DNA of 64,000 nt from Portulaca oleracea (lineage: Eukaryota > Streptophyta > Magnoliopsida > Caryophyllales > Portulacaceae). Below the pieces are notes generated by a model. It had not been told where the DNA came from. It searched no databases and saw nothing but the letters and a program-made list of their open reading frames with translations. The position numbers and the translations under genes were made by a program. Positions 32,701 to 43,325 of this stretch are shown here, piece after piece (the first letter of the stretch is position 1; every line of letters starts with the position of its first letter). The stretch spans positions 2,678,114 to 2,742,113 of the forward strand of contig CM055874.1 of the NCBI GenBank assembly GCA_029582165.1. Reading direction: 5' to 3'.

Positions 32701-33672
32701 GTTAACTCGGATTTGGCAATGCTCGGGTCGGGTTCGGATTAGATCGGATTATTTCGGATCTCTTTCTTATTCGGTAAAATTCGGGTTGAGATTCGGATCG
32801 GATTCGGGGTCGGATTATCTCCGCGTTCGGATCAAGACCGGATCATCCATTTCGGTGTCGGATTGGATTCGAATTCGGATTTTCCGGATCGGATTTCGGA
32901 TCTCGGATTAGCTTTGCCAGGTCTAATCAAAAGTTGAATTTTGACAAGTAAAAATTAAAATCAAAACTAAATTTCAATGTATAATTGTAAGGTTCTGTAG
33001 GAATGCTTCATTTGTGGCTTTTTATTTCATGTTGTTATCCTACTATTCACTCTTATATGTGATTGTGGGGTGCAGTTTCTGATTTTGTTCTGTGAACTTT
33101 GTGAGCTCTTGCTCAATTTAGTGTTCTCTAGCACCAATTTGGTGATTGAATAAAAGAGTTTGATGGCCACTACTTATAAAAGAAAATATATATATATAAT
33201 TGAAATTAGCATACTAAAGATATTTTTAGAAAAAACAAAAAAAGATTTAGTGTAATGGCCATGAAAACAAGGGCACTGTAGGCCACTGGGCATGAAGATT
33301 TGAATATTATGTTAAAAACAAAAGAAATAAAAAAATAGAAGCTTTCCAACATTAAATTGCAATTGGGTAATTATAAAGCCTGTGAGACCACATATGAGCA
33401 GACTTAAGATACCTACATTTCGATCGCATAAAGCCAACGATGTTGCCAATGAAACTTATGAAACTTCATATATTTTATTGTATCAAATAATTTACGAGTA
33501 GCATATTTTTTTTTGAAATAATAACAGAAATTCCCTTTTTTTTAAGTAAGATTGCTTAACCTCACATAAACTCACCTTGACTCCTCTTCTGGGTAAAAGA
33601 ATTGGAATCTGCAAAATTGAAGATTGCTTTGAAGTTACAAGCATTTTCTCCATTGGATTTTTCAATTAACAT
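26709..33672 (-). CDS. GDSL esterase/lipase, five exons, about 365 aa
   Basis: Exons (gene order) 33576-33672, 31028-31156, 28827-29200, 27497-27761 and 26709-26941. All borders are GT-AG and the phases join into one frame of 366 codons. Family blocks: FNFADSNS (nucleophile Ser kept, but GDS reads ADS), FSDGRLIIDF, GVNFADVG (oxyanion Asn), IDIGQHDI, WIHNVGPLGC and FDKTHYTEAAN (catalytic Asp and His). Plant members are secreted or ER-passing hydrolases acting on ester bonds of lipids, cutin or cell-wall sugars. Odd points: no signal peptide is visible before exon 1, so an upstream exon may be missing, and block I is degenerate (FADSNSFTQ for FGDSNSDTG). Introns carry a hAT element, a solo LTR, a MITE and a microsatellite. 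It may be a functional divergent gene or a young pseudogene. Confidence 0.75.
27091..27177. repeat. Tandem duplication, two 43-44-bp units
   Basis: aacttagtttcataagtaat begins units at 27091 and 27135; they differ by one base. Lies in the last intron of the GDSL gene. Confidence 0.9.
27240..27414. mobile_element. MITE with 15-bp perfect terminal inverted repeats
   Basis: TTCTTTGGATTGGTT at 27240-27254 and its inverse AACCAATCCAAAGAA at 27400-27414. The interior is full of 'ttggataag' words. A distant relative in inverted form may be at 47388-47615. Lies in the last intron of the GDSL gene. Target duplication unclear. Confidence 0.6.
28478..28545. repeat. Microsatellite of CATA/CATG units
   Basis: Runs of catacatac and catgcatg over about 65 bases in the second GDSL intron counted from the 3' end. 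Confidence 0.95.
29304..29789 (-). repeat. Solo LTR-like insertion, Copia-type
   Basis: On the minus strand it starts TGTTATGATATGTCCC; at the other end is the 'tttacgtggaaaacccaaatcggg' text common in Copia LTRs. The string AACAATAAT flanks both ends, so the duplication overlaps the ends and the exact borders are uncertain by one or two bases. Lies in the GDSL intron 29201-31027. Confidence 0.55.
29790..31027. other. AT-rich GDSL intron remainder
   Basis: No gene. 29895-30100 begins with a Stowaway-like 'tactctctctgttacatatt' end, but I cannot find its partner. 30400-30470 contains 'caattgagctaattaagagctcattgg', a local inverted repeat. Confidence 0.4.
31637..32925. mobile_element. hAT-type non-autonomous element built of TCGGAT/TCGGGT words
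   Basis: Ends TAGACCTGGCAA and TTTGCCAGGTCTA form an inverted repeat. Flanks are ATCAAAAG at 31629-31636 and ATCAAAAG at 32926-32933, a perfect 8-bp duplication typical of hAT elements. The 1289-bp interior is a degenerate array of TCGGATTCGGAT, GGGTTCGGAT and ACTCGGATGGG words with two or more longer internal repeats near 31740-31990. Frames in it are by-products. Lies in the first GDSL intron. Confidence 0.82.
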
Positions 33673-34540
33673 GACTAGAATAGTAATAAATTATTTTTGC
33701 ATAGCATGCTCTCGTTTTCAATTTAGATTCCATTTTCTTTGGATCAATGTAATATTTTTTGTTTGTTTTTCGATAAAACATCAACATAATTTCTTTCATC
33801 TAATAGTACAATTACAATAGTAACGCTGATGATCGATTTATGTTGTATTTATATTTCATACGTTTGGTAATAAAAGCAAATTTAAAAGGTTATGTTAATT
33901 GTTTTTTTAAATCAACATAAATGTTATAGCATTTATGCACACGAATAGGAATGCAAGATATTATTTTGAAGGTAGTCCCTTTTTTCCATTGTATGTGTTG
34001 CTTCATCTACTGTTCTTTTTTATAATATCTATTAATTTATAATTTCAATAATATATAAATTATTAATTTATCAAATTTATATTTATTAATTATTCCTCAT
34101 CTCCCTTTTTGTTTTTTTATTCTTCTTTTTCTTGATGTTTTTCCCATTTTTTATGAAATCAAATTAATAAAAATGGAAATTATATTGCGGCTATAGTGAT
34201 ATATGTTTGGGAACAATGCATTAAAGAGGTGAATCAAATTGTTAGTAATTGAAGGATAAACCTTTGTATGAAAATAGGATTACTTGCTGTTGTTGTCCCC
34301 ACAAAGTTGAAGTCCGAACAGTATCAATCGATCTCCGCTCGCTACTAGAGTCACCAAATAATTTTCACACAGCAAACCCGAGTCTTCTAATGGTAGACCG
34401 TGTTTAGAGAACCAGAGAGTGTATTTAGGTGAATATTGTATAATACTGTGTGTGCATTTTCTCATGCCTTAAACGTACTTAATTAGGAGGAATTAATCTC
34501 ATTGTTTATGTGGTCGTTACTTGTTTTAATAAAACCAATA
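33673..34540. other. Region upstream of the GDSL gene, no gene seen
   Basis: AT-rich; 34270-34460 may be an LTR scrap. No clear TATA box for the GDSL gene can be assigned because its true 5' end is uncertain. Confidence 0.4.
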
Positions 34541-35825
34541 CTTCCAAGATGTATTTCAGCCCACGCCTGATGTAAATCTGCCTAGCCTAGGTCTCACTTT
34601 TGGGGACCCTAGGTTCATGGAAGGAGATGGAGATTCACCAAGCTCTGGGCTCACCTTTGGAGACTCAAGACTCATCCATGTCTTTCACGCTAAGACCAAT
34701 GACAAAGGAGGCCCAATTCAATTACAGGGAGGAAGAACGGGCCAAAGGAGAAGAATTCATGGTGGAGGCCCAAAGGCCAACCCATATCACATGCTCCTTG
34801 TTCCAAGAGGACGTCCAAACGTCCTAAGGGATCCAAATCCACGTCAAAAGGCCCAAGTACAAAGCCTAAGTTGAACTTCACAGTTTTGACCATTTCAAGA
34901 TGAATTTCACATTTCTGACCATTTTAAGATGAAGTTCACAGTTTTGGCCTTTTGGATTTAAAGTTCACATTTCTGGTGTTTTAGTTATTAATAGTGAGTT
35001 TTATATTGTATTTTTATTATTTCTAGTTGTGTGAGATGCCAAGTAATATCTATAAACTTGGACATCAAGTTGGAAGAGTCTAGAATAGTCTAGAAGGTTC
35101 TAGATTAGTAGGTAGATGTGTGTGTGTGATAGATTTGGCGCCAAGTTGTTGTTATCTTAGATAGGTATGACTTATTTTGTAACTAATCCATCTTGGATTA
35201 CGAAAGCCAAGTCCTAGAATGATTAATATTGTTATAACTAACTCCCCTTAGGATAATGAATCCTAATCCTAGGAGGATAAGGTTGTTATAGGCGTCTAGT
35301 AGTAGGAGTCCTTGGCTTGCACGCCAAGTTAGAAGTCCTAGGAGGTTTAGGACTGAGTCTATTATAAATAGCTAGGCTTGTAATCGTTTCAAACAACCTC
35401 GTTTTGAATTATGAATACAATCAAGCTTTTAGCTTACCCCTTGAGTGTTTCGTGAGAACATCGTTGATCTCTTCTATTGTATCTTGGCTTGGCAACCAAG
35501 TGGCGAGGAAGAGCTTGATCCCTAAACCTAAAAGGTGTTTCTGTAATTAGGTTGAAGGTCAAGTAGCCCTAGGGTTTCATCTTGTGGTGTTTCTGTGTCA
35601 AGTTTGATCCCTTGAACTATCCCTTTTATCTTTCTATCCTTATAGTTAGATAAACCCTAAGGCTATTCAATACTCTCTCAAAGCTTTCACTCTCAAAATC
35701 TCTCCCCAAACATCACGTCAATCTCTCCCTCTCAAATCTCCCTCTCACAAACTCTCTCCCAACGTCCCTCTCTCAATTCTCCCTCCCAATTCACGTCAAT
35801 CTCCCTCTCTCCCTCTCAAAGACCT
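34541..35825 (+). repeat. LTR-type repeat remnant with TATA box
   Basis: Contains repeated 'gaagttcacagttttgaccatt' words (34870-34980), a TATA-like tattataaatagc at about 35360 followed by 'cttgtaatcg...gaatacaatcaagc', and 'tagatt'/'tctagaa' runs, as in transcribed LTRs. From 35670 the sequence becomes a CT-rich 'ctctccctctcaa' stretch that resumes after 37525 because a solo LTR was inserted into it. Ends not defined. Confidence 0.4.
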
Positions 35826-37519
35826 TGTACAGCGGTTTGCAGGCCGGTGTAAATTGTCGAACTCAGGGAGCCTGTGGCCTAAATTCTCGTATTTTGTTTC
35901 GGTTTTAGCCTTGAATCGAGAAATAAATTACGGAGCAAAGATCACTTTGATTATGACAAAATTAAAACTAGAAAGATGATTAACTAGGTGATAATTATAC
36001 AAAGAGAGGTTCGGGGGTTTTAGACACTTAACGGAATCTTTGATCAAGGAGTTTTCATGACTAAAGCGCATAAAGTTGGATTTATCCATGGAACAACGCA
36101 GGAAAGGGGCCACAATGAATCTCCTCCCTCGAGGAAGATTCAAATTAACTACCCTATCTCCACCGTGGACCATCGGGGTTGAGAATTGCGTTAATTCCTA
36201 GTTAAGCCTACACTTACCCTCGTAAGCGTAGACCTAACTATCCCACTCTAGGCTTCCCATTGAGTGTATAACGATTCAAAGAGCTCTCGGACCTTGAACC
36301 GCCACCCCCAATGAGAAGACACCAAGTGGAAATAGACTCCTCCAACTAAAACACACTTTAATCAATAAACACCTTAGCCAAAACCCATTAAGGCCTTAAT
36401 CACCCCCTCACCTCAAGGAAGATTAGCCTCTAGACATGGTGGAGAAATTAGCAACACACAACAAATAAAACCCTAGCATGATTCTACTCAAAGGATGGAT
36501 ATTAAAACTAACCACTATGATTAACAACATAAAACTACACTAAACACAAGCAACAAAGCATTTGGAAACCTTAAAATGAGGAGAAAAGAGATTATACCTA
36601 AATGGATGAGCAATAAATTGGTAATAAATGAAGAGCAATAATACCCAAATGATGAAGAGCAATTTGCCTTGATTGAAGAAAGTAATTAATCAACAAAGTA
36701 GAAGTTAATCCCCCAAAAGCTAATCCTAAAACTCTTGAAAGATAGAAGATGTCAAGGGAAAGAAAAATAAGGCCTCCCCCCCAAAAAAACTGTCTTCAAA
36801 ATGACAAGACGGGCTAATTAAACAAAGGGGAAGAAGGGCCAAAACACAGTCGTTTTGGCCGAAAATTATGCAGGAAATAAGAACGTCGCGAACGCTACGG
36901 ACATCGTAGCGTTCGCTACGACCCAAAGCAGGCGAACATTTCAGCTCCAAGGCGTCCGCTATGCCCAGCGTCGCGACCCAGTCAATCATCCATAGCGAAC
37001 GCTACGGAGGGTGTAGTGAACGCTACGACCGTCAGCAGGAAAACTTGGAAAATCAGGGCTTCATCGTAGCGGGCGCTATGAATGGGGTAGCGACCGCTAC
37101 GGCCTTGGGCAGAACCTTCTGCCTGGGCTCGTAACGATCGCTACAATAGGCGTAGCGACCGCTACGCTCTTCAAGTGATCTCCATCTAAGTATGGGGGCG
37201 TAGCGATCGCTACGCCTATTGTAGCGAACGCTACGAGCCTGGATGCCCCCATACTTAGCCTTTTGGTCCGAAATCCCTATCCTTTACGCACGGCTGGTCT
37301 CCCTTGCTTCCCGGGTCTTCACCACGGCATCAAATCGGCTCCAAAGGTCTCGGGATGACCGAGTTATCGCCTTTTTCCGCAACTTCGCCCCCTTTTATTA
37401 TTCTCCGAACTTAAAGCCTAAAAATCACAAAACTCGTAATAAATAACCATTTTATTAGGGAACGGCAATAGACTTGGGCGTAAACGAGTGGTATTTAGCA
37501 CCTAAAATGGGACTAAACA
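35826..37519. repeat. Solo LTR (1694 bp) with a palindrome array
   Basis: Termini TGTACAGCGG...GGGACTAAACA; perfect duplication GACCT at 35821-35825 and 37520-37524. No internal retrotransposon region remains. Its most unusual part, 36883-37257, is listed separately. Nested inside the CT-rich remnant that spans 35670-37800. Confidence 0.85.
36883..37257. repeat. Array of about ten GTAGCG-NN-CGCTAC palindromes
   Basis: Perfect or near-perfect copies at 36905-36920, 36991-37007, 37013-37027, 37063-37079, 37087-37101, 37130-37144, 37151-37166, 37199-37214 and 37221-37235, plus degraded ones at 36883-36899 and 36949-36975. The central two bases vary (TT, AA, AC, AT, GG). In addition TAAGTATGGGGG (37187-37198) pairs with CCCCCATACTTA (37246-37257), and the 37127-37168 stretch is largely the inverse of 37198-37238, so longer hairpins are possible. 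Confidence 0.9.
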
Positions 37520-37524
37520 GACCT

Positions 37525-38812
37525 CACGTCAAAACAACCTCCCCTCTCTCAAACCTCACAAAGATTCAATCTTTCTCAAACCCTAATCCATACTCTCTCA
37601 CAAAGTTTCCAAACTCCACAAAATAGCCTTTATTCACGTGAATCCTCCCTCCCCAATTCCCTTTTTACGTGATACACCCTCTACTTAGATTGGTTGCACG
37701 TCACTCCCTTGATGTGTAATTGATCAAACCCTAGTTTTGATCGCATTATACATCATCCCACTCAACATATAAGCCTCAATCATAACACCTTTCTCACTAA
37801 GATATCTCTTTACTTTATATATACCAAGAATGAGACATGCGACAAGAAGTAACAAGTTGCATTATATTAAGTCACCATCTAACTAACATGCATGACACTT
37901 TCAAAAATAAACAACAATGATCCTCTGAATTATCCTTACATCACCATATTATGCCTGACATGTCATATGATTATTTTTTTATGATAATTAACGGTCAATA
38001 GACCATATGATTATACTTCCTACATAATTGCCCGACATGACATGGTGAAGGTGGGTTGACTCTTCCTTAAACAGTACTCATGACGTTTCAACTTCGTAAG
38101 ATTACTTTCCTTAAATGTTCCGTTGAGCTGTATAAATCTCGTAGCTCTTGGAGTTTACACTAAAGTAGCAACATCCAACTTTTTCCCCATCATAGTTCAT
38201 ACGTCAAAGGGTATCGTACAAATTGACAAGACAGTCACGGGGCTCACTCGGTGACAATGAATGGATTCAATTGCCATTCCCTATATATAGGTTGAGAAAC
38301 ACACATGTATGAAATACGTGTCATGGTATAACTCCCACTAAGATAAGCATGTCACTCTTTTATACCATGCAAATTTATAAGTCTAATTCTTACTCAAAGA
38401 ATTAACTCGAGCCACTATAATTACATAGTAAGTATAAAACACCCACTCGATTTCAACTTTAAGGCTTTAATTAGCATTTCATTGTTGATTTGTAAAGAAT
38501 TTCATCTTAAACTTATTAACCTGAGTATCATTTACAATTCAATACTCAAAATATGAACATTGATTTATGTTACATGCCTATTGTCGAGTATGAATATCAA
38601 TCGAGATCCAATCGAAGTTGTCTTAAAGCGGGCACGTCTTCTAGAAGCTTTGAGATCCAATCGAAGTTGTCGATGGTGGATGAATTATCGAAACCCACAT
38701 CATCATCGAAACTGTTGAGAATTATGGTGTTTCTCATCCGTAAAACTTCGAAACTCTTAACTGATCAGGAATCGACTAGGGAAGTAAGATTAATCACCCA
38801 AGAATCCCAAAT
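37525..38812. other. Repeat-derived region without a supported gene
   Basis: Continuation of the CT-rich LTR-like remnant to about 37800, then AT-rich text. The frame 38553-38906 (117 aa) has no family I recognise, and its second half overlaps the dispersed repeat that begins near 38813. Confidence 0.4.
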
Positions 38813-39025
38813 TAGAACTCATAAAACTACCACTAATTTTTTGGGTTTTGGGAGCTTAATGATGAAAATCAATACAACAACAATAATAATAAAGAGATAT
38901 GACTGATTAAAGAATAAAACTCACCAATTAGCCTAAGAACCTCAAGAAGGTTGCAAGGATTCACCAATGGCACCCACACTTGAAACTCCAAGAATTTACA
39001 CTCAAGAGATTGGAAGAAAACACAC
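38813..39025. repeat. Copy 1 of a roughly 210-bp direct repeat
   Basis: 'aattagaactcataaaactaccac' through 'ggaagaaaacacac' is repeated at 40150-40362 with about 90 percent identity by eye. The TRIM at 39026 inserted exactly at its end. This could be an old tandem or LTR duplication. Confidence 0.7.
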
Positions 39026-39728
39026 TGTTGGGATTCACCCATGAGTAAAAATGTCCCACATCGGAAAAGTAAAGAAAAAGGACATGGTATATAAGTCAAG
39101 TGGGCTACTCCTATTAACACTAATTTGTTTTAAGATAGAACTTCACTTAACTTGTGTACAATGGACCTTGGTTGAAGTGGACTCCCTCCTTGGATTTCCC
39201 TAACAAGTGGTACCAGAGCCGATGGTTCGTTTGAATGGGCGTAAGGTGCGGGAAGGTGGTCCCGTAAAAATCACCATGGACAGGAGCATGGACCATGGCG
39301 CGTGCGCGGTTGGGTCTCCTGAATGCACAGAATGGTGGCATGAGACTCATGTGGAGTAGGGTGCAGTTCTGTGGAGTAAGGTGCGACTGGAACTCTTGAG
39401 GCAGAGTGGTGGCATGAGACTCAGGTGGAGTAGGGTGCGACTCTGTTGAGTAAGGTGCGTCTATGATGGGCTCCTGATGGTGATTTAAAACCTTGGCAAA
39501 AAGAGGCTTCCGATCAAGGGGGAGAAACTCATGTGTGAAGAGGGGGATTGTTGGGATTCACCTATGTGTAAAAATGTCTCACATTGAAAAAGTAAGGAGA
39601 ACGGACATGATATACAAGTCAAGTGGGCTACTCCTCTTAACACCAATTGGTTTTAAGATGGAACCTCACTTAACTTGTGTACCATGGGTCTTGGTTGAAG
39701 TGGGCTCCCCCCTTGGATATCCCCAACA
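39026..39728 (+). mobile_element. TRIM, second member of the family, plus orientation
   Basis: The direct repeats 39026-39203 and about 39549-39728 start TGTTGGGATTCACC and end CC(T/C)AACA. After the first comes AG then TGGTACCAGAGCC, a one-base variant of the initiator tRNA-Met primer site. Target duplication CACAC at 39021-39025 and 39729-39733 is perfect. The interior matches the TRIM at 24300-24631 in inverse orientation, including a 'ggagtagggtgc' series repeated three to four times. Confidence 0.88.
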
Positions 39729-40062
39729 CACACCAAATTACAAAGAAATTAGGGTTCCAAAAATCATAACAAAACTCAAGTACGAAACATGCCAATAAAC
39801 ACCATAATTCCAAAACAGAGAATTAATTTTCTGGGCATATACAACTCAACAAATTAACTCAATACTCAACAAATACTTGGACCCAAATGATAAAAGTCAC
39901 ATACTAACACTCCTAACACATCAAGGGACCAATATCAATCATCAAGTGAGAGTTTTGCATCCATAAACATCAAGAACAATGCCCAAATCAACAAGAACAA
40001 GACCACAAAAATCTGAAAATTTTTAACGCAAATATGAGTTCTAATCCTAAGCTTTGATACCA

Positions 40063-40572
40063 AATGATTTGTGAAACCCGGGGATGCTACGAATGGATAA
40101 ATATAGGAGGCTAAAGATCCACTAACTACTTAGGGTTTGAGAAAACCCTAATTTAGAACTCATAAAACTACCACTAATTTTTAGGGTTTTTGGGAGATTA
40201 ATGATGAAAATCAACACAATAACAATAATAAAGAGATATGACTAATTAAAGAGTAAACTCACCAATTAAGCCTAATAACCTCAAGAAGGTTGCAAGGATT
40301 CACCACTAGCACCCACACTGGAAACTCCAAGAATTTTCACTCAAGAATTGGAAGAAAATACACCAACTCACTTGAATAAAAGGAAATTAACTAATTAATC
40401 CACCAAGGATTAATCTTAATTACAAGAGTTTCAAATACGCTAAAATTTACAAAGTGTTTTTCAAGTGGCTAAACCTAAAATTCACAAAGTGTTTGAGAAA
40501 ACCCTAAGTAGTTAGTGGATCCTTGGTCTCCCATATTTATCCATTCGAAGGACCCCCAGGTTTCTCAGATCA
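40063..40572. repeat. Inverted repeat with about 85-bp arms
   Basis: 40063-40147 (aatgatttgtgaaacccggg ... gggtttgagaaaaccctaa) is the inverse of about 40490-40572 (...ccccaggtttctcagatcatt). Between them sits copy 2 of the 210-bp repeat (40150-40362). A fold-back transposon or the inverse join of two copies are both possible. Confidence 0.65.
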
Positions 40573-40796
40573 TTAACTTTTACGCTTAAAGAGGGGAATT
40601 TTGAGGGAAGAATTTGTAGGGTCTAATGGGGTTAATTAGGGGGAAAATGATAAGCCCTTGAAAGAAATAGTTTAAAGTGATAAATTAGAGGGGTAATGGA
40701 GGAAAGGAGCGGGGGAAAGAGGCGAAAACAAGGGTGAGCTGAAGAGAGGGAAATAAAATTTTAGGAGTGAGAATGGAAAAGTGGTTGTTGGAGGGC

Positions 40797-40950
40797 TCTT
40801 CCTTGAACCTCCGCTTACCTATATTACATCTTTATGGTGGGACCATTCCCTAAACCCCCCGCTTATCTACATTACATCTTTATGGTGGGACCCTTCCTCG
40901 AACCCCAACTTACCTACTTTACATCATTTTGGTGTGATCCTTTCTCCAAA
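40797..40950. repeat. Minisatellite, three units of about 48 bp
   Basis: 'cttacctatattacatcttt' followed by 'atggtgggac' repeats at 40814, 40862 and 40909 with increasing divergence. The frame across it is a by-product. Confidence 0.8.
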
Positions 40951-41049
40951 TCCTCACTTGCGGGAAAGTTTTGTACACCGAGTTGCCTTTTTAATGAAAA
41001 AGGGTTGCTCGAGGGCTAGGGTATTTGTTCACTTTAGATTTTGATTATA

Positions 41050-43320
41050 TATATGCCAATTAAGTGATAGAGCAGAGGGAAAAGGTTTGTGGGATCGCAA
41101 CTTGCTTGTTGCAATGGCTGCAATTGTCGTTACATTCCTTGTAGTGTGCGCAATTGTTGTCGGTGAAGATTGTCAAGTTATTCATATGACGCGTGGGAAA
41201 GTTATTCATGTAGAGTATGCTGGCATTGTTGTGAAAAAAGGAGCTGAAGGTTTCTCTTCTATCTTTCTCACTTTATCATATTGTCATTACGATAAAGGGT
41301 TGGGGCGTTCAAGCGCCATGGTGTTTCAATGGAACTTACGAGTGACCTGAAACTGCAAGCAAGCTAAACTTGTGAGATGTTGAGAGTCAGATATTTACAC
41401 ATCCACAATGCACTCTCTTGGTTGGTTGCATGGGTTATCAATGAAATTTCTACAAATCCGTGATAAATGGTAGGTATGAACCTATGCTAGTATAGAGTGG
41501 GTTGCTCTCCTTCCGAATGCTGTGGTTACATATATTGATGAGAGCATGACATACCATCTTCCTGTTCTATTGAAACTTAGCAATCACTCTATTGGGAGAA
41601 AGGATAGAAGGAGGGTGTTTCGCTTCGAGAATTACTCAATCCACGAGCAAAGCCGTAGAGCGGTAGAGATGTTATTGCTAAAGTGTAGAGTAGTGTAGGT
41701 GGCTCAAGGGGACTTGTGGAGCACCCTTGCAAGTAAGATTACGACAACTACAATCGGCTTAGCTCTCCATATATACCGGGAACAATGGGGTCACTAAGGA
41801 AGAAAATCGCAAATTTGACTTTATTATTAAAGACTGAAAGATGCATAAATTGAAGATGTGACCTCTTGTATGAGATCAGTCAATTGGTTAAGACCATCCA
41901 CCGAAAGTGACCAACGCCTTATTCTTTTTGAGTATAGGTAAAGTGCTGTTAAATAATGACAATATCCGAGATAGGTAAATCAGTAAATATCATATTATCT
42001 ATTTTCTTTTTCTATTTGAATAAAATTTGTAAGTTGGGTAAAATTTTTTAATATAAATTATTCAAAAATATAACCTTTTTTTTTAATATTATGTAAGATA
42101 AAATAAAGTAAAATAAAATTAAACAGGATAAGATGTTACTTACCCGACAAAACAAGGCCTGAATTGTCAAAACACTAGCCAAAAGAAACAACGCCCTATA
42201 AATTTTTGGGCCATCTTTAACAGTAAGTTATCGTTGCTAGTTGCTACGTTGCTCATTGTATGCCAGTAAAACATACAGTAGATTTATAATAATGTTGGTT
42301 GTTGGATTCTTGTTTGTTTTATCGTCTCGTCCAACAATAATGCATGCATGAATTCAGTAGTGCATTGTTTGGAATTGATCAACTAATAGCGACTACTCAC
42401 TACTTTGCTTCAATTCGATTGCTATTTTCATTCCATCTTGTCAATTTTCCCTCTGCACATCTATTGGACAAAATCAAACAATCCCGGGCCGACATTGGGT
42501 TCTACTCTTTACCTCCATTCTTAATTTATTGTTTTTCTTTCTTTATGCTCTTACATTTTTGTGATATTTCAATTATTCTCATGCACGTAATATCTAAGAT
42601 GTGAGATTAACTGTTTTTTAATTTGCCAATAATTTTTATCTTTAAACCTGACGTCTACTTGGTACGGTTCACCGCCAACCTTTGGTTGCTTGTCACCGTC
42701 GACTCCCTTCTTTGATGGTCTCATCTCGGCTTCTTCAGCCATCACCTATCAGGGTTGGAAACTATTCTCTTTCATCTAATTATTGTGATCAATATGAAAA
42801 TGAAAAGTGTCTTCAATTAAGATTGTTATTAACCATGTTGAATTTTATTTGAATTAGTTTAAAATTATATATAAATTTATATTTAAATTATTATTTAAAT
42901 ATATATTTTATTACTTTGGAGGTTATTAGCACTCAAACTGTATATTACAATGTGCCAATTTTTATGTGATAAAATTTGGTAAAATATTGATGAACTTTGT
43001 AACAACATTGATAAATTTACGATGAATTTTATTATAAATATTGGTGAATTGTTTTTAAAAAACTTAACACTTTAGTAAAAACTAGTAAGATACTCTAAGG
43101 TATATCATATAATAACTGAATAATACTGTGGAGACAAGCATCTTTGGTTTAATTATTTTCATTGAACTTTTTCCAAACTAACTCGGTAGATAGTCCAAGG
43201 TGTACCATACGCTACATTATTAAAGTAGTTCCACAACAATAATTTACAATAAGAACACAGTTACACTGAAACACATATAACGTACTTCTCTAGGATTTGT
43301 AATATGAAAATGAAACACAT
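41050..43320. other. Intergenic stretch with a short unrecognised ORF and a MITE-like repeat
   Basis: The plus frame 41087-41350 (87 aa) has a hydrophobic N-terminal segment (AAIVVTFLVVCAIVV) that could be a signal or membrane helix, but I recognise no family. 41914-42160 begins GCCTTATTCTTTTTGAG and ends with an approximate inverse (acttacccgacaaaacaaggc), suggesting a MITE. The remainder is AT-rich. Confidence 0.35.
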
Positions 43321-43325
43321 TACTT

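Noticed and set aside
41087..41350. 87-aa frame with hydrophobic start as a real small gene
   Set aside because: No family, no clear promoter or intron structure, and repeats on its left side; kept only as a mention.
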